From: Isoptericola halalbus | GTDB lineage: Bacteria > Actinomycetota > Actinomycetes > Actinomycetales > Cellulomonadaceae | Reading direction: 5' to 3' | DNA: 64,000 nt | Assembly (NCBI GenBank): GCA_009663185.1 | Contig: VJZX01000008.1 | Location: forward strand, 98,511-162,510 | In this document: one piece after another, positions 29,044 to 39,109 of the stretch | Position numbering within the stretch: the stretch's first letter is position 1 | How the letters are laid out: each line of letters begins with the position of its first letter | The notes under the pieces: generated by a model | Database searches by the model: none | What the model was told of the DNA's origin: nothing | What the model saw: the letters and a program-made list of their open reading frames with translations, nothing else | Program-made: the position numbers and the translations under genes

Positions 29044-29981
29044 GCACTCCGGACCGCGAGCACCACGCGCCCGACGCCCCCGTCGTCGACCACCTCGAGG
29101 CCCCGGCCGGACGTCACGCGGCGCGGACCACGGTCTTGATCGCGGCCTTCGAGGGCTGGAACGACGCCGGAGGCGCGGCGACGTCGGCCCTCGAGCACCT
29201 CGAGGAGACGTGGGGCGCCGAGCCGGTGCGCGAGCTCGACCCCGAGCAGTACCACGACTTCCAGGTGAACCGTCCGATGGTCACGACCGGACCGGACGGG
29301 AAGCGCGTCGTGCAGTGGCCGACGACCCGGGTCGCGGTCGCGAACCTGCCCGACCGCACCGTCGTGCTCGTGCACGGCATCGAACCGTCGTTCCGGTGGC
29401 GCTCCTACTGCGCCGAGCTGCTCGACATCGCGGCGGAGCTCAAGGTCCGCACGGTCGTCACGCTCGGCGCACTCCTGGCCGACGTCCCGCACACCCGCCC
29501 CATCCCCATGACGGCCACGTCCGAGAGCGCCGGGCTGCAGGCCGTGCTGGACGTCGAGCCGAGCACGTACGAGGGACCCACTGGCATCGTCGGCGTGCTG
29601 CAGCACGAGGCCGCGGCGCGAGGCTTCCAGTCCGTGTCGCTCTGGGCTGCCGTGCCGCACTACGTCGCCAACCCGCCGTCGCCCAAGGCGACCCTGGCGA
29701 TCCTCACCCGCGTCGAGGAGCTGCTCGGCGAGCCGGTGCCGCTGGGCGACCTGCCCGAGGACGCCGAGGCGTGGCAGCACGGGGTCGACGAGCTGGCGTC
29801 CGAGGACGCCGAGATCTCCGAGTACGTCCAGCAGCTCGAGCAGGCCAAGGACACGGCCGACCTTCCCGAGGCCTCGGGCGAGGCGATCGCGCGCGAGTTC
29901 GAGCGATACCTGCGCCGCCGCGACACCGGCGGCAAGGACTCGGGCGGGGGCCGGGACACGCCCGGCCCGGAGCGTCCCTAG
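29040..29981 (+). CDS. PAC2 family protein
   Basis: A 313-aa protein of the PAC2 (proteasome assembly chaperone 2-like) family: [48 protein letters not shown] and [16 protein letters not shown]. Actinobacterial members have been studied as homologues of eukaryotic PAC2, but a role in proteasome assembly is not established. It lies about 8 kb from the Pup-proteasome genes, not in the same operon. ATG 29040 overlaps the surE stop. The 3' end overlaps mshC convergently: the two stop codons share a CTAG at 29978-29981. Confidence 0.92.
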   Translation: MSTPDREHHAPDAPVVDHLEAPAGRHAARTTVLIAAFEGWNDAGGAATSALEHLEETWGAEPVRELDPEQYHDFQVNRPMVTTGPDGKRVVQWPTTRVAVANLPDRTVVLVHGIEPSFRWRSYCAELLDIAAELKVRTVVTLGALLADVPHTRPIPMTATSESAGLQAVLDVEPSTYEGPTGIVGVLQHEAAARGFQSVSLWAAVPHYVANPPSPKATLAILTRVEELLGEPVPLGDLPEDAEAWQHGVDELASEDAEISEYVQQLEQAKDTADLPEASGEAIAREFERYLRRRDTGGKDSGGGRDTPGPERP

Positions 29982-31255
29982 AGCCGGATCCCCAGCAGCG
30001 CGTCGACCGCGCGGGCGATCACGCCCGGCGCGCCCTCGTCGTCCCCGGCCGTGGCGCGCGCCGGGTCGAGCGACCGCTCGGCCCACGCGTCGACGGCGGC
30101 GAGGGCCGCCGGGGCGTCGAGGTCGTCCGCGAGCGCCGCGCGCAGGGCCGCGACCGTCGCGTCCGCGTCGGGGCCGCCGTTGCCGGACAGCGCGGCGCGC
30201 CACCGCGCGAGGCGGGCGACGCCGGCCGCCAGGTCGGCGTCGGTCCACTCCCACTCGGCGCGATAGTGGTGGGCCAACAGCGCGAGCCGGATCGCCATCG
30301 GGTCGACACCGGTGGCTCGCAGTGCCGAGACGAACACGAGGTTCCCGCGCGACTTGCTCATCTTCTCGCCCTGGTAGGCGACCAGGCCCGTGTGCATGTG
30401 CACACGCGCGCCCCCGCCGCCGAGCAGCCGGTCGTGCGACGTCGACATCTCGTGGTGCGGGAAGAGCAGGTCCGCTCCCCCGCCCTGCAGGTCGAACGGC
30501 AGGCCCAGCCCGTCGCGCGCGATGATCGCGCACTCGACGTGCCAGCCGGGCCGGCCGGTGCCGAGGCTCCCGCCGTCCCACGCGGGCTCGCCGGGGCGCT
30601 CGCGGCGCCACAGCAGCGGGTCGAGCGGGCTCTTCTTGCCCTCGCGCTGCGGGTCCCCGCCCCGCTCGGCGAAGAGCGCGGTCATGGTCTCGGTGTCGAG
30701 GCCGGAGACGGAGCCGAACGACGGGTCGGCCGTGAGGTCGGCGTAGACGTCGCCGAGGTGCGGGTCGTCCCCGCCGGCGCCGGGCTCGACCGCCACCCGG
30801 TACGCCGCGCCCTCGGCGAGGAGCCGCTCGACGGCCTCGACCACGGCCGGCACGGACTCGACGGCGCCCGTCCACGTCACGGGTGGCACCACGCCGAGCG
30901 CGGTCATGTCCTCGCGGTACAGGGCGACCTGCTCTTCTGCGAGCCGCTGCCAGTCCACACCCGTCGTGGCTGCGCGCTCGAGCAGCGGGTCGTCGACGTC
31001 GGTGACGTTCGAGACGAAGGTCGCCTTCTTGCCGGCGTCGATCCACGCGCGGTGCAGCAGGTCGAACGCGACGTACGTGGCCGCGTGGCCGATGTGGGTG
31101 GCGTCGTACGGGGTGATGCCGCAGACGTAGAAGCGGGCGGTGCCGCCGGGCGCGGGGTCGACGAGCTCACCCGTCGTGCTGTCGAGCACGCGTATCGGCG
31201 GCGACTCGGCAGGTCGCGGAAGCTCGGGGATCTGCGGGGCAGGCCAGGAACGCAC
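29978..31255 (-). CDS. mshC: Cysteine:GlcN-inositol ligase (mycothiol biosynthesis)
   Basis: ATP-dependent ligation of L-cysteine to 1D-myo-inosityl-2-amino-glucopyranoside, a mycothiol step restricted to actinobacteria. 425 aa, a cysteinyl-tRNA synthetase paralogue. [18 protein letters not shown] holds the zinc Cys and HIGH-like motif; [11 protein letters not shown] and [11 protein letters not shown] carry further zinc ligands; [10 protein letters not shown] is the KMSKS loop. GTG 31255 follows TAGCCT (31262-31267) by 6 nt, a leaderless signature. The tRNA-anticodon region of CysRS is absent, as expected for MshC. Confidence 0.95.
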   Translation of the reverse strand: MRSWPAPQIPELPRPAESPPIRVLDSTTGELVDPAPGGTARFYVCGITPYDATHIGHAATYVAFDLLHRAWIDAGKKATFVSNVTDVDDPLLERAATTGVDWQRLAEEQVALYREDMTALGVVPPVTWTGAVESVPAVVEAVERLLAEGAAYRVAVEPGAGGDDPHLGDVYADLTADPSFGSVSGLDTETMTALFAERGGDPQREGKKSPLDPLLWRRERPGEPAWDGGSLGTGRPGWHVECAIIARDGLGLPFDLQGGGADLLFPHHEMSTSHDRLLGGGGARVHMHTGLVAYQGEKMSKSRGNLVFVSALRATGVDPMAIRLALLAHHYRAEWEWTDADLAAGVARLARWRAALSGNGGPDADATVAALRAALADDLDAPAALAAVDAWAERSLDPARATAGDDEGAPGVIARAVDALLGIRL

Positions 31256-31284
31256 GGTGCCAGGCTACCGGCCCGCGGCGACGC

Positions 31285-32157
31285 TCAGACCGTGTGCCCG
31301 CCCGTCGGCGTGAGAACACCCGTCAGCAGGAGCACGACGACGACGGCCGCGAGGCCGAGCCGGTAGTAGACGAAGGGCCGGTAGGAGTAGGTCGAGACGA
31401 TCTTCAGGAAGCCGATGATGACCACGTACCCCACGACGAACGCCACGAGCGTCGCCACCAGGGTCTCGAGCGCACCGGGGGACCCCGGCGAGGGCTCGCC
31501 CGCGAGCGCCTTGCCGAGCTGGTAGAAGCCCGAGCCGAGGACCGCGGGCACCGCGAGGAGGAAGGAGTAGTCGGCGGCACCCTTGCGCGTGAATCCCATG
31601 AACAGGCCGGCCGTGATGGTGCCACCCGAGCGAGACACGCCCGGGATGAGCGCGAGCGCCTGAGCCAGCCCGAAGTAGACCGCCCGCCGCGGGGTCAGCT
31701 GGTCGAGGCGCCGCACGCGCGCACCGACGTGGTCGGCGATGCCGAGCAGCACTCCGAAGGCCGCGAGCATCGCGACAGTGATCCACAGGTTGCGCAGCGA
31801 CGTCTCGATCGCGTCCTGGAAGAGCAGGCCGAGCACGACGATCGGCACCGACCCGAGGGCGATGTACCAGGCCATGCGAGCGTCCGGGTCGTGCGCGCCG
31901 AAGCGTGCGGCGCGGTCCCTGCCGTCGTCGCCTCGCACGGCCTTGAACCACGCGACGCAGATGTCGCGGATCTTGCGCCGGTAGTAGAGCAGCACCGCGG
32001 TCTCGGTGCCGATCTGCGTGATCGCGGTGAAGGTCGCCCCCGGGTCGACCCCTCCCATGAGCTCGCCGACGATGCGCAGGTGGGCGCTCGAGGAGATGGG
32101 GAGGAACTCGGTCAGTCCCTGGACCAGGCCCAGGAGGATGGCTTCCCACGCGTTCAC
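31285..32157 (-). CDS. uppP: Undecaprenyl-diphosphatase
   Basis: Integral membrane phosphatase (BacA family) recycling undecaprenyl pyrophosphate for peptidoglycan synthesis; confers bacitracin tolerance when abundant. 290 aa with about eight membrane segments. Signatures: [14 protein letters not shown] at residues 15-28 and [14 protein letters not shown] in the middle, containing the catalytic Glu and Ser/Arg. GTG 32157 has TAGGGT eight nt upstream (32166-32171). Confidence 0.95.
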   Translation of the reverse strand: MNAWEAILLGLVQGLTEFLPISSSAHLRIVGELMGGVDPGATFTAITQIGTETAVLLYYRRKIRDICVAWFKAVRGDDGRDRAARFGAHDPDARMAWYIALGSVPIVVLGLLFQDAIETSLRNLWITVAMLAAFGVLLGIADHVGARVRRLDQLTPRRAVYFGLAQALALIPGVSRSGGTITAGLFMGFTRKGAADYSFLLAVPAVLGSGFYQLGKALAGEPSPGSPGALETLVATLVAFVVGYVVIIGFLKIVSTYSYRPFVYYRLGLAAVVVVLLLTGVLTPTGGHTV

Positions 32158-32228
32158 GGGCCGCCACCCTACCGGTCCTCGGCGCGTGCCCCGTCCGACG
32201 CGGGCACCGCGCCGGTACCCTGCCCGGC

Positions 32229-33197
32229 ATGGAGCGTCGTCAGGTGGGTCGGTCGGGGTTGCGCGTGTCCGCGCTGGGCCTGGGCACGATGACGTGGGGT
32301 CGTGACACCGACGCCCTCGACGCCGGCGACCAGCTGCGCGACTTCCTCGACGCCGGCGGCACGCTGGTCGACACCGCCGCCACCTACGGCGACGGCGACG
32401 CCGAGCGCCTCATCGGCGAGCTGCTGGGCGGCAAGGTCGCGCGCGACGAGATCGTGCTGTGCACCAAGGGCGGCGTGCGCGCGGGCCCGCAGGGCACGGC
32501 GGCGGACGGCTCGCGCGGCGCGCTCCTCGCGGACCTCGACGCCTCGCTCACCCGGCTCGGCACGGACCACGTCGACCTGTTCCTCGTGGCGTGCCCCGAC
32601 CCGGCCACACCGCTCGAGGAGACCGTGTCGGCGCTGCGTCTGGCCGTGACCTCGGGCCGCGCCCGCTACGCGGGCCTGTCGAACCACCCGGCCTGGGCCG
32701 CCGCCCGCGCCGCGACGCTGCTCGAGTCCGGCGACGGCGTGGGCCTGGCGGCGCTCGAGCTCGAGTACTCGCTGCTCCAGCGTGGCGTCGAGCGCGACGT
32801 CGTGCCCGCGGCCGCGGCGCTCGGCATGGGGCTGCTCGCGTGGTCGCCGCTCGGTCGCGGAGTCCTCACGGGCAAGTACCGTCGGGCGCTGCCCGCCGAC
32901 TCGCGCGGCGCCTCGCCGCACCTGGCCGCGTTCGTCGACCCCTACCTCGACGACGCCTCGTCGGCCGTCGTCGAGGCGCTGGCCATCGCGGCCGAGGGCC
33001 TCGGGCGGGCGCCGCTCGAGGTCGCACTCGCGTGGCTGCTGGCGCGTGACACCGTCGCGTCAGCGATCGTCGGCGCACGCACGCCCGCGCAGCTGCGCAC
33101 GTCACTCGCCGCTGCCGACCTCGACCTGCCGTGCGAGATGCACGCCGCCCTCGACGACGTGTCCGCCGTCGACGTGGGCTACCCCGAGCGCTGGTAG
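32229..33197 (+). CDS. Aldo/keto reductase
   Basis: NADPH-dependent oxidoreductase, TIM barrel, 322 aa. [27 protein letters not shown] (catalytic Asp and Tyr), CTKGG with the Lys, and HVDLFLV are visible; the usual catalytic His position reads Ala/Cys in FLVACPD, so activity may differ. Cofactor motif [11 protein letters not shown] is near the C terminus. Physiological substrate unknown. ATG 32229 follows TACCCT (32216-32221) by 7 nt. Divergent from uppP. Confidence 0.9.
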   Translation: MERRQVGRSGLRVSALGLGTMTWGRDTDALDAGDQLRDFLDAGGTLVDTAATYGDGDAERLIGELLGGKVARDEIVLCTKGGVRAGPQGTAADGSRGALLADLDASLTRLGTDHVDLFLVACPDPATPLEETVSALRLAVTSGRARYAGLSNHPAWAAARAATLLESGDGVGLAALELEYSLLQRGVERDVVPAAAALGMGLLAWSPLGRGVLTGKYRRALPADSRGASPHLAAFVDPYLDDASSAVVEALAIAAEGLGRAPLEVALAWLLARDTVASAIVGARTPAQLRTSLAAADLDLPCEMHAALDDVSAVDVGYPERW

Positions 33198-33198
33198 C

Positions 33199-33519
33199 TC
33201 AGGCGCGGGAGCTGCGGTCGAGCGTTCCGCCCTCGACCTCGATCTCGGTGTCGAGGTCGTCGATGTCCTCGTCGTCCTCGTCCTCGTCGTCCTCGTCGTC
33301 CTCGTCGTCCTCGTCGTCGCCGTCGTCGAGCAGGAACGGCGTCACCTCGGAGTACACCTGCGCCAGCGCGTCCTCGTAGACCTCGAAGGCGTCGGCGAGC
33401 ACCTCGTAGGCGTCGTCGACCGCAGGGTCGTCGTCGCCCCGGCGGGTCGACACCGCGTGGTAGTGCGCCTCGAGAGCGGCGACGAAGCGGTCCAGCGCGG
33501 CACGCGGGTCAGCGGTCAT
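33199..33519 (-). CDS. Small acidic protein with Asp/Glu repeat tract
   Basis: 106 aa. The N-terminal two thirds are helical (RAALDRFVAALEAHYHAVS, DDAYEVLADAFEVYEDAL) and conserved-looking; residues 68-92 are an almost pure run of Asp and Glu, followed by IEVEGGTLDRSSRA. Homologues in related genomes are annotated as hypothetical or, without evidence, as primosomal proteins. I cannot assign a function. ATG 33519 has TACCGT six nt upstream (33526-33531). Divergent from the DUF5703 gene. Confidence 0.75.
   Translation of the reverse strand: MTADPRAALDRFVAALEAHYHAVSTRRGDDDPAVDDAYEVLADAFEVYEDALAQVYSEVTPFLLDDGDDEDDEDDEDDEDEDDEDIDDLDTEIEVEGGTLDRSSRA
33265..33329. repeat. 9-bp tandem repeat encoding the Asp/Glu tract
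   Basis: Imperfect repeats of GTCGTCCTC (plus strand) encoding alternating Asp-Glu-Asp on the minus strand. Repeat units are multiples of three, so copy changes would alter tract length without a frameshift. Confidence 0.8.
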
Positions 33520-33594
33520 GCTCTGACGGTAGCGCCACCGGGGGCACAATGGGCAGACGAACGGCACGAGCCGACCAGTTGGGGAGGACGACGG

Positions 33595-33834
33595 ATGACA
33601 GCCAGCTCCTCGGCGGGCACCCGCACCGCCACGTCTGCTTGGCGGAAGCACGGCCAGTACGAGTACCGCGTGCTGACCATCGACCGGCACACCAGCGTCC
33701 CTGATGCGCGGCGCATGCTCACCGAGGAGGCCGAGTACGGCCGGTGGGAGCTCGCACGGACGCGGCTCTACATGGGCGGCGAGCGCAAGGTCTGGCTGCG
33801 CCGCAAGATCATCAAGGTCACGCCGACGCTCTGA
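33595..33834 (+). CDS. DUF5703 family protein
   Basis: 79 aa. The core EYRVLTIDRHTSVPDARRMLTEEAEYGRWELARTRLY and KVWLRRKIIKV fits the conserved actinobacterial DUF5703 family, a small single-domain protein of unknown role. ATG 33595 is preceded by GGGGAGG at 7 nt. It is divergently arranged with the acidic protein and followed 11 nt later by the fructosamine-kinase-like gene, probably in one transcript. Confidence 0.85.
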   Translation: MTASSSAGTRTATSAWRKHGQYEYRVLTIDRHTSVPDARRMLTEEAEYGRWELARTRLYMGGERKVWLRRKIIKVTPTL

Positions 33835-33845
33835 AGGGCGCCGGC

Positions 33846-34616
33846 GTGACGGGCGTGCACCGCAAGACGCGGCCCGGCGCGCCCGCGGGCTTCTTCGCGG
33901 TCGAGGCCGCGGGCCTGCGCTGGCTCGACGTGCCCGGCGGGCCCCGCGTCGCGCGCGTGCTCGACGTCGGCGCGACCCATCTCGACGTCGAGCGGATCCG
34001 CCCGTCGACCGCGACGCCCGCCGACGCGCACATGTTCGGGCGGGCGCTCGCCGTCCTGCACGACGCCGGCGCTCCGGCCTTCGGCGCCCTGCCCCCGGGC
34101 GCCGGCGCCAGCGGATTCTTCGGGCCGCTCGACGACCCGCTGGTCATGGTCGCGGGAGCGTGGGACGACTGGCCGACCTTCTACGCCGAGGCGCGGCTGC
34201 GCCCGGTCGTCGAGCAAGGGCTCGAGCGCGGCGTCCTCACGCGGGACGACGCCGCCGCGGTCGAGGCCGTGTGCGACCGGCTCGGCACGCTGGCCGGCCC
34301 CTCGGTCGGCGAGCCGCCCGCCCGGCTCCACGGCGACCTGTGGTCAGGCAACGTCCTGTGGTGCCCTGACGGCGTGCTCATCGACCCGGCGGCGCACGGC
34401 GGTCACCGCGAGACCGACCTGGCGATGCTCGCGCTGTTCGGCGCCCCGCACCTCGAGGAGATCCTCGCCGGCTACACCGAGGCCCATCCGCTGACGCCCG
34501 GCTGGCAAGGTCGCGTGCGCCTGCACCAGCTGTACCCGCTCGCCGCGCACGCGGTGCTGTTCGGCGGCGGGTACGTCGGGCAGACCCGTCGTCTGCTCGA
34601 AGAACTCGGGGTCTGA
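33846..34616 (+). CDS. Fructosamine kinase family protein
   Basis: 256-aa protein-kinase-like (APH/FN3K) fold. Catalytic loop HGDLWSGNVLW, metal site IDPAAHGGHRETDLAML, with a shortened N-terminal lobe (GFFAVEAAGLRWLDV). Members phosphorylate fructosamines or ribulosamines on glycated proteins or small amines, allowing deglycation; the substrate here is inferred. GTG 33846 has GAAGGG upstream; GTG 33855 is an alternative. Confidence 0.9.
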   Translation: MTGVHRKTRPGAPAGFFAVEAAGLRWLDVPGGPRVARVLDVGATHLDVERIRPSTATPADAHMFGRALAVLHDAGAPAFGALPPGAGASGFFGPLDDPLVMVAGAWDDWPTFYAEARLRPVVEQGLERGVLTRDDAAAVEAVCDRLGTLAGPSVGEPPARLHGDLWSGNVLWCPDGVLIDPAAHGGHRETDLAMLALFGAPHLEEILAGYTEAHPLTPGWQGRVRLHQLYPLAAHAVLFGGGYVGQTRRLLEELGV

Positions 34617-34628
34617 GCTGCCCGGCCG

Positions 34629-35225
34629 ATGACTTCGACGCGCCGAACCGGTCGACCGGACATGCGCACCGTCTACGCCTTCCTCATGACCTCGCTCGAC
34701 GGCTACCACACAGATGCGGCCGGGACGGTCGACTGGTTCGTCTCGGACCCCGAGTTCGGCGCGTACGCCCGCGGCCAGGGCGAGCGCATCGACACGATCG
34801 TCATGGGACGCAGGACGTTCGAGCTCATGGCGTCATACTGGCCGACCCCCGCGGGCGTTGCGGACGACCCCGTGGTCGCGGCGTTCATGAACGACCTGCC
34901 GAAGGTGGTCGCGTCGCGCACGCTCACGTCGCACGAGTGGGGTCCGACCTCTTTCGTCGCCCACGACGTCGCGGGCCACGTCGCACGGCTCAAGGCCTCC
35001 CCCGGCAAGGAGATCGCGGTGTTCGGCAGCTCGTCGCTCGTCGCCCAGCTGCTGCCCACGGGTGCGATCAACGAGCTGCGTATCGCGGTCGCGCCGGTCG
35101 TCCTGGGCGCCGGGGAGCCCTTGTTCGCCGGTACCCAGGGTCCCGTCGGGCTGGAGCGAATCGACCTGCGGACCCTCGGGGGCGGCATCGTCCTGCTCAC
35201 CTACCGACCGGCGCCCGCCGCCTGA
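34629..35225 (+). CDS. Dihydrofolate reductase family protein (RibD C-terminal-like)
   Basis: 198 aa with the RibD_C/DHFR fold: VYAFLMTSLDGYHTD, TIVMGRRTFELMASYWP, VFGSSSLVAQLL and IAVAPVVLGAGEPLFAG. Such stand-alone reductases are abundant in actinobacteria; few have known substrates. ATG 34629 is used; ATG 34662 (starting MRTVYAF) fits the family N terminus equally well, and neither has a clear ribosome binding site. Confidence 0.88.
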   Translation: MTSTRRTGRPDMRTVYAFLMTSLDGYHTDAAGTVDWFVSDPEFGAYARGQGERIDTIVMGRRTFELMASYWPTPAGVADDPVVAAFMNDLPKVVASRTLTSHEWGPTSFVAHDVAGHVARLKASPGKEIAVFGSSSLVAQLLPTGAINELRIAVAPVVLGAGEPLFAGTQGPVGLERIDLRTLGGGIVLLTYRPAPAA

Positions 35226-35233
35226 GCCCTCAC

Positions 35234-36559
35234 TCAGCAGGTTCGCAGGAGCCGGTCCAGGACGCGCGTGCCGAACCGCAGCGCATCGATCGGGACCCGC
35301 TCGTCGACGCCGTGGAACATGCCCGCGAAGTCGAGGTCGCCCGGCAGGCGCAGCGGCGCGAAGCCGTAGCCCGTGATCCCGAGCCGCGACAGCGACTTGT
35401 TGTCGGTGCCGCCCGACAGCGTGTACGGCAGGACCGCCGCACCGGGGTCCTCGGCATGCACGGCGGCGACCATGGCGTCGACGAGGTCACCCTCGAAGGG
35501 CACCTCGAGCGCGAGATCGTGGTGGATGGGCTCGATCCGCACGTCGGGTCCGGCCAGCTCGCGGAGCTTGGCCATGCCGGCGTCCTCGTGGCCGGGCAGG
35601 AGCCGCACGTCGACCACGGCCTCGGCACGGCCCGGGATGACGTTCGCCTTGTAGCCGGCGTCGAGCTGCGTCGGGTTCGAGCTGTGCCGCACCGTGGCGC
35701 CCACGAACCTCGCAGCCGGTCCGAGCGCCGCCACGAGCGCATCGACGCTCGCCGGGTCCTCGGGGTCGAACGGCAGGCCCGTGAGGTCGGCGACGCCGCG
35801 CAGGAGCCGGTCGACCGTCGGGGTGAGCGTGTAGGGCCAGGCGTGCTGCCCGATCCGGGCGACCGCGGCGGCAAGCTGCGTGACGGCGTTGTCGGCGTTG
35901 ACCTGCGAGCCGTGCCCGGCGCGGCCCTCGGCCACGAGCCGCAGCCACGCGAGCCCCTTCTCGGCGGTCTGCAGAAGGTACGCGCGGCGACCGCCGAGCT
36001 CGACCGAGAAGCCGCCCACCTCGCTGATCGCCTCGGTCGCGCCATCGAAGAGCTCCGGGCGGTGCTGGACGGCCCAGCCCGCGCCGTACCTCCCGCCCGC
36101 CTCCTCGTCGGCGAACATCGCGACGACGACGTCCCGCGCGGGCTTGCGGCCCTCGCGCGCCATCTGTCGGACGACGGAGAGGATCATGGCGTCCATGTCC
36201 TTCATGTCGACGGCGCCACGTCCCCACAGCAGGCCGTCGATCTCCTCGCCGCAGAACGGGTCGACCGCCCAGTCCGCGGCCGCCGCGGGCACGACGTCGA
36301 GGTGTCCGTGGAGCACGAGCGCGGGACGCGACGGATCGGCTCCCTCGAGCCGCGTGACGACCGACGCGCGACCGGGCGCCGACTCGAACAGCTCGGGTTC
36401 GAGCCCGACCTCGGTGAGCAGCTCGGCCACGTGCTCTGCGGCCTTGCGCTCACCCGGTCCCTCGTTGTTGCCGTAGTTCGAGGTGTCGATCCGCAGGAGG
36501 TCCTGGCAGATGCGGGCGACCTCGTCCTCGGCGGAAGGAGTGCTCGGCGGCGTCGTCAT
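35234..36559 (-). CDS. M20 family metallopeptidase
   Basis: Di-zinc exopeptidase of the M20/M25/M40 family, 441 aa. Metal ligands and catalytic residues: HGHLDVVPA, GRGAVDMKDMDA, ADEEAGG, and the lid His in RAGHGSQVN. Active on dipeptides or N-acyl amino acids; exact substrate unknown. ATG 36559 is preceded at 6 nt by TATGGT (36566-36571), a leaderless signature. Its 3' end faces the DHFR-like gene 8 nt away. Confidence 0.93.
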   Translation of the reverse strand: MTTPPSTPSAEDEVARICQDLLRIDTSNYGNNEGPGERKAAEHVAELLTEVGLEPELFESAPGRASVVTRLEGADPSRPALVLHGHLDVVPAAAADWAVDPFCGEEIDGLLWGRGAVDMKDMDAMILSVVRQMAREGRKPARDVVVAMFADEEAGGRYGAGWAVQHRPELFDGATEAISEVGGFSVELGGRRAYLLQTAEKGLAWLRLVAEGRAGHGSQVNADNAVTQLAAAVARIGQHAWPYTLTPTVDRLLRGVADLTGLPFDPEDPASVDALVAALGPAARFVGATVRHSSNPTQLDAGYKANVIPGRAEAVVDVRLLPGHEDAGMAKLRELAGPDVRIEPIHHDLALEVPFEGDLVDAMVAAVHAEDPGAAVLPYTLSGGTDNKSLSRLGITGYGFAPLRLPGDLDFAGMFHGVDERVPIDALRFGTRVLDRLLRTC

Positions 36560-36592
36560 ACCTGGACCATACCGACCGTCCGCGACCGCGCG

Positions 36593-37024
36593 TCATCCAC
36601 CGATCAGCCGCGCCACGACGTAGGACTCCTCCGGGTACACGGCCAGCTCTCCCACCGCTCCGTCCGTCGTCCCGACGGCATGTACGAGCGCGTCTCGAGC
36701 CCATCGCTCGTGGCGACCGGGCTCCCGCGGGGCCGGGTCGAGCAGGACGAGCTGAACCGGCGCCTGCACGTGACCGAGCCAGGCGATCCGGCCCCGCTCG
36801 TCGAGCAGCCCGGTCACGCTCTGGCGCCCGAGAGGATAGCCGGCGACCTGACCGGTGTGGATCCGGAGCCTGACCTCGGGATCCGCATGCTCCCCTGAGC
36901 GGCGCCGACGACGACGCCGCTCCTCGCGGCCGAAGGAGCGGCGTACGCCACTGGCGACGGCCTCGCCAACACCGTCGACGAGGGTCCTGACCAGTGCCTC
37001 GACCATCCCTCCGAGCACCGACAC
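36593..37024 (-). CDS. Conserved hypothetical protein
   Basis: 143 aa; family not recognised. An amphipathic N terminus (VEALVRTLVDGVGEAVASG) leads to an eight-residue Arg tract (ERRRRRRRRSGEH), then a compact beta-rich region ending in YVVARLIGG. No signal peptide or membrane segment. GTG 37024 lies 3 nt after the M3 peptidase stop, implying coupling. The Arg tract could bind nucleic acid or an acidic partner, but this is guesswork. Confidence 0.65.
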   Translation of the reverse strand: MSVLGGMVEALVRTLVDGVGEAVASGVRRSFGREERRRRRRRSGEHADPEVRLRIHTGQVAGYPLGRQSVTGLLDERGRIAWLGHVQAPVQLVLLDPAPREPGRHERWARDALVHAVGTTDGAVGELAVYPEESYVVARLIGG

Positions 37025-37027
37025 GGC

Positions 37028-39109
37028 TCAGAGGTCCAGGCCCCGGCGGGCCAGGAGCGGCGCGATCTCCGCGTCCCGGCCGCGCAGGTCGCGGAACGAG
37101 GCGAGCGGGTCCTGGGCCCCGCCGCGCGCGAGCAGCCGGCGGCGGAACGCGTCGCCGTTGGCCCGCGTGAGGCCTCCGTTCTCCCGGTACCACTCGACCG
37201 TGTCGGCGTCGAGCACCTCCGACCAGATGTAGCAGTAGTACCCGGCCGAGTACCCGGAGCCGAAGATGTGGTTGAAGTACGTCGTGCGGTACCGCGGCGG
37301 CACGGGCGCGTAGTCGACACCGGCCGCGGCGAGCGCCTTGGCCTCGAAGGCGGCGACGTCGTCGACCGACGTCGGGACCTCATCGGGCGCGAGCTGGTGC
37401 CAGGCCTGGTCGAGCAGCGCGGCCGCGAGGTACTCCGTCGTCGAGAACCCCTCGTTGAACTGACGCGAGGCGAGCATCGTGTCGATCCACTCGGCGGGCA
37501 TGGGCTCGCCCGTCACGTGGTGGACCGCGTACGAGCGCAGGATCTCGGGCTCCCACGCCCACATCTCGTTGACCTGCGAGGGGTACTCGACGAAGTCGCG
37601 AGGAACCGCGGTCCCGGACTGCGACGGTTGGCGTACGTCGGACAGCAGCCCGTGCAGCGCGTGACCGAACTCATGGAACAGCGTGATGACCTGGTCCCAG
37701 GACAGCAACGTCGGCTCGCCGGCCGGCGGCTTGACGACGTTGAGGTTGTTCACCACCACGGGCCGCTGGCCGTGCAGGTGGTTCTGGTCCACGAGGTTGT
37801 TCATCCACGCCCCGCCGCGCTTGGAGGCGCGCGTGTACCAGTCGGCGAGGAACAGGCCGAGCCCCTGGTCCTTCTCCCCCGGCTCAGGCGCGTCGAAGAC
37901 CTCGAACACGCGCACGTCCGGGTGGTATCCCACCAGGTCGTCACGCTCGGCGAACGACAGACCGTAGAGCCGGTGCGCCGCCTCGAAGACGCCGTCGCGC
38001 ACCACGCGCTCGAGCCCGAGGTAGGGCCGCAGGAGCGCGTCGTCGAGCGAGTACCGCTCCTTGCGCACGGCCTCGGACAGGTACGCCCAGTCCGAGGCGC
38101 GCAGCCCGGCGTCGGGCTCCGTGCGGTGCAGCAGCGCGGTGAGCTCGGCCCCCTCGGCCCGCGCGTTGGCGACGGCCGCGGGCGCGAGGCGGCCGAGCAT
38201 CGCGTTCACCGCGTCGGTCGTCTGCGCCGTCGCGTCCTCGGCGACGTAGGCGGCGTGGTGCTCGTAGCCCAGCAGCCGCGCACGCTCGGCACGCAGCCGC
38301 GCGAGCTCGAGCAGCGTCGACCGCGTGTCGTTGTCGTCGCCGTGCGCGCCGCGCGACTCGCTCGCTCGCTGGACACGCTCGCGCACGTCGCGCCGGGCGA
38401 GCGACGACACCACGTCCTGCTGGGTCGGCAGCTGGAGGTCGACGAGCCAGGCACCCTCGTGCCCCTGCGACGCGGCGGACGCGGCCGCCGCGGTGATCGC
38501 GTCGTCGGGCAGGCCCTCGAGCTCGGCGACGTCGGTGACGACCACGCCCGAGGCCTTCTCGCCCGCGAGCAGCAGGCGGGCGAAGACCGCCTCGAGCTCC
38601 GTGATGCGGCCGTTGAGCCGGCGCAGCTCCGCCTGGCTGTCGGCGTCGAGCTCGATCCCGGAGCGGCGGAAGTCCTTGAGCAGCGTACGCACGAGCCAGG
38701 CCTCGTCCGGGGCGAGCGTGAGATCGCCGGCCTCCGCGGCTTCGGCCAGCGCACGCACGCGTGCGAAGAGGCGCGCGTCCATGTAGATCGCGTCACGGTG
38801 CGCGGCGAGCTCGGGCGACAGGCGCTCGTAGACGTCCTCGAGCCCCGGCGTCGCATCGGCGCTGACCTGGTTGAAGAACGCGTGCAAAACGCGGGTCAGG
38901 AGCCGGCCCGACCGCTCGAGGGCCTCGAGCGTGTTCTCGGCCGTGGGCGGCTCCGAGCTCGTGGCGATCGCCTCGACCTCCTGGCGCTGCTCGGCCATCC
39001 CGGCCCTCAGCGCGGGCTCGTAGTGCTCCTCGCGGATCGCGCTGTAGTCCGGGAGCTCGTACGGCAGTGTCGACGGTGCCGCGAACGGGTTGCTGACGTC
39101 GAGGGTCAT
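37028..39109 (-). CDS. M3 family oligopeptidase (peptidyl-dipeptidase Dcp-like)
   Basis: Cytoplasmic zinc oligopeptidase, 693 aa, the usual Dcp/OpdA size. Zinc motif HEFGHALHGLLSD with the downstream Glu in EYPSQVNEMWAWEPE; substrate-binding region YFNHIFGSGYSAGYYCYIWSE. N terminus NPFAAPSTLPYELPDYSAI is typical of Dcp. ATG 39109 overlaps the ABC-F stop as ATGA and is preferred to ATG 39118. Degrades short peptides, perhaps including proteasome products. Confidence 0.94.
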   Translation of the reverse strand: MTLDVSNPFAAPSTLPYELPDYSAIREEHYEPALRAGMAEQRQEVEAIATSSEPPTAENTLEALERSGRLLTRVLHAFFNQVSADATPGLEDVYERLSPELAAHRDAIYMDARLFARVRALAEAAEAGDLTLAPDEAWLVRTLLKDFRRSGIELDADSQAELRRLNGRITELEAVFARLLLAGEKASGVVVTDVAELEGLPDDAITAAAASAASQGHEGAWLVDLQLPTQQDVVSSLARRDVRERVQRASESRGAHGDDNDTRSTLLELARLRAERARLLGYEHHAAYVAEDATAQTTDAVNAMLGRLAPAAVANARAEGAELTALLHRTEPDAGLRASDWAYLSEAVRKERYSLDDALLRPYLGLERVVRDGVFEAAHRLYGLSFAERDDLVGYHPDVRVFEVFDAPEPGEKDQGLGLFLADWYTRASKRGGAWMNNLVDQNHLHGQRPVVVNNLNVVKPPAGEPTLLSWDQVITLFHEFGHALHGLLSDVRQPSQSGTAVPRDFVEYPSQVNEMWAWEPEILRSYAVHHVTGEPMPAEWIDTMLASRQFNEGFSTTEYLAAALLDQAWHQLAPDEVPTSVDDVAAFEAKALAAAGVDYAPVPPRYRTTYFNHIFGSGYSAGYYCYIWSEVLDADTVEWYRENGGLTRANGDAFRRRLLARGGAQDPLASFRDLRGRDAEIAPLLARRGLDL

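Noticed and set aside
29040..29981. The PAC2 gene as a demonstrated proteasome assembly factor
   Set aside because: The name derives from eukaryotic homology only; it is not in the Pup-proteasome operon and bacterial 20S cores self-assemble.
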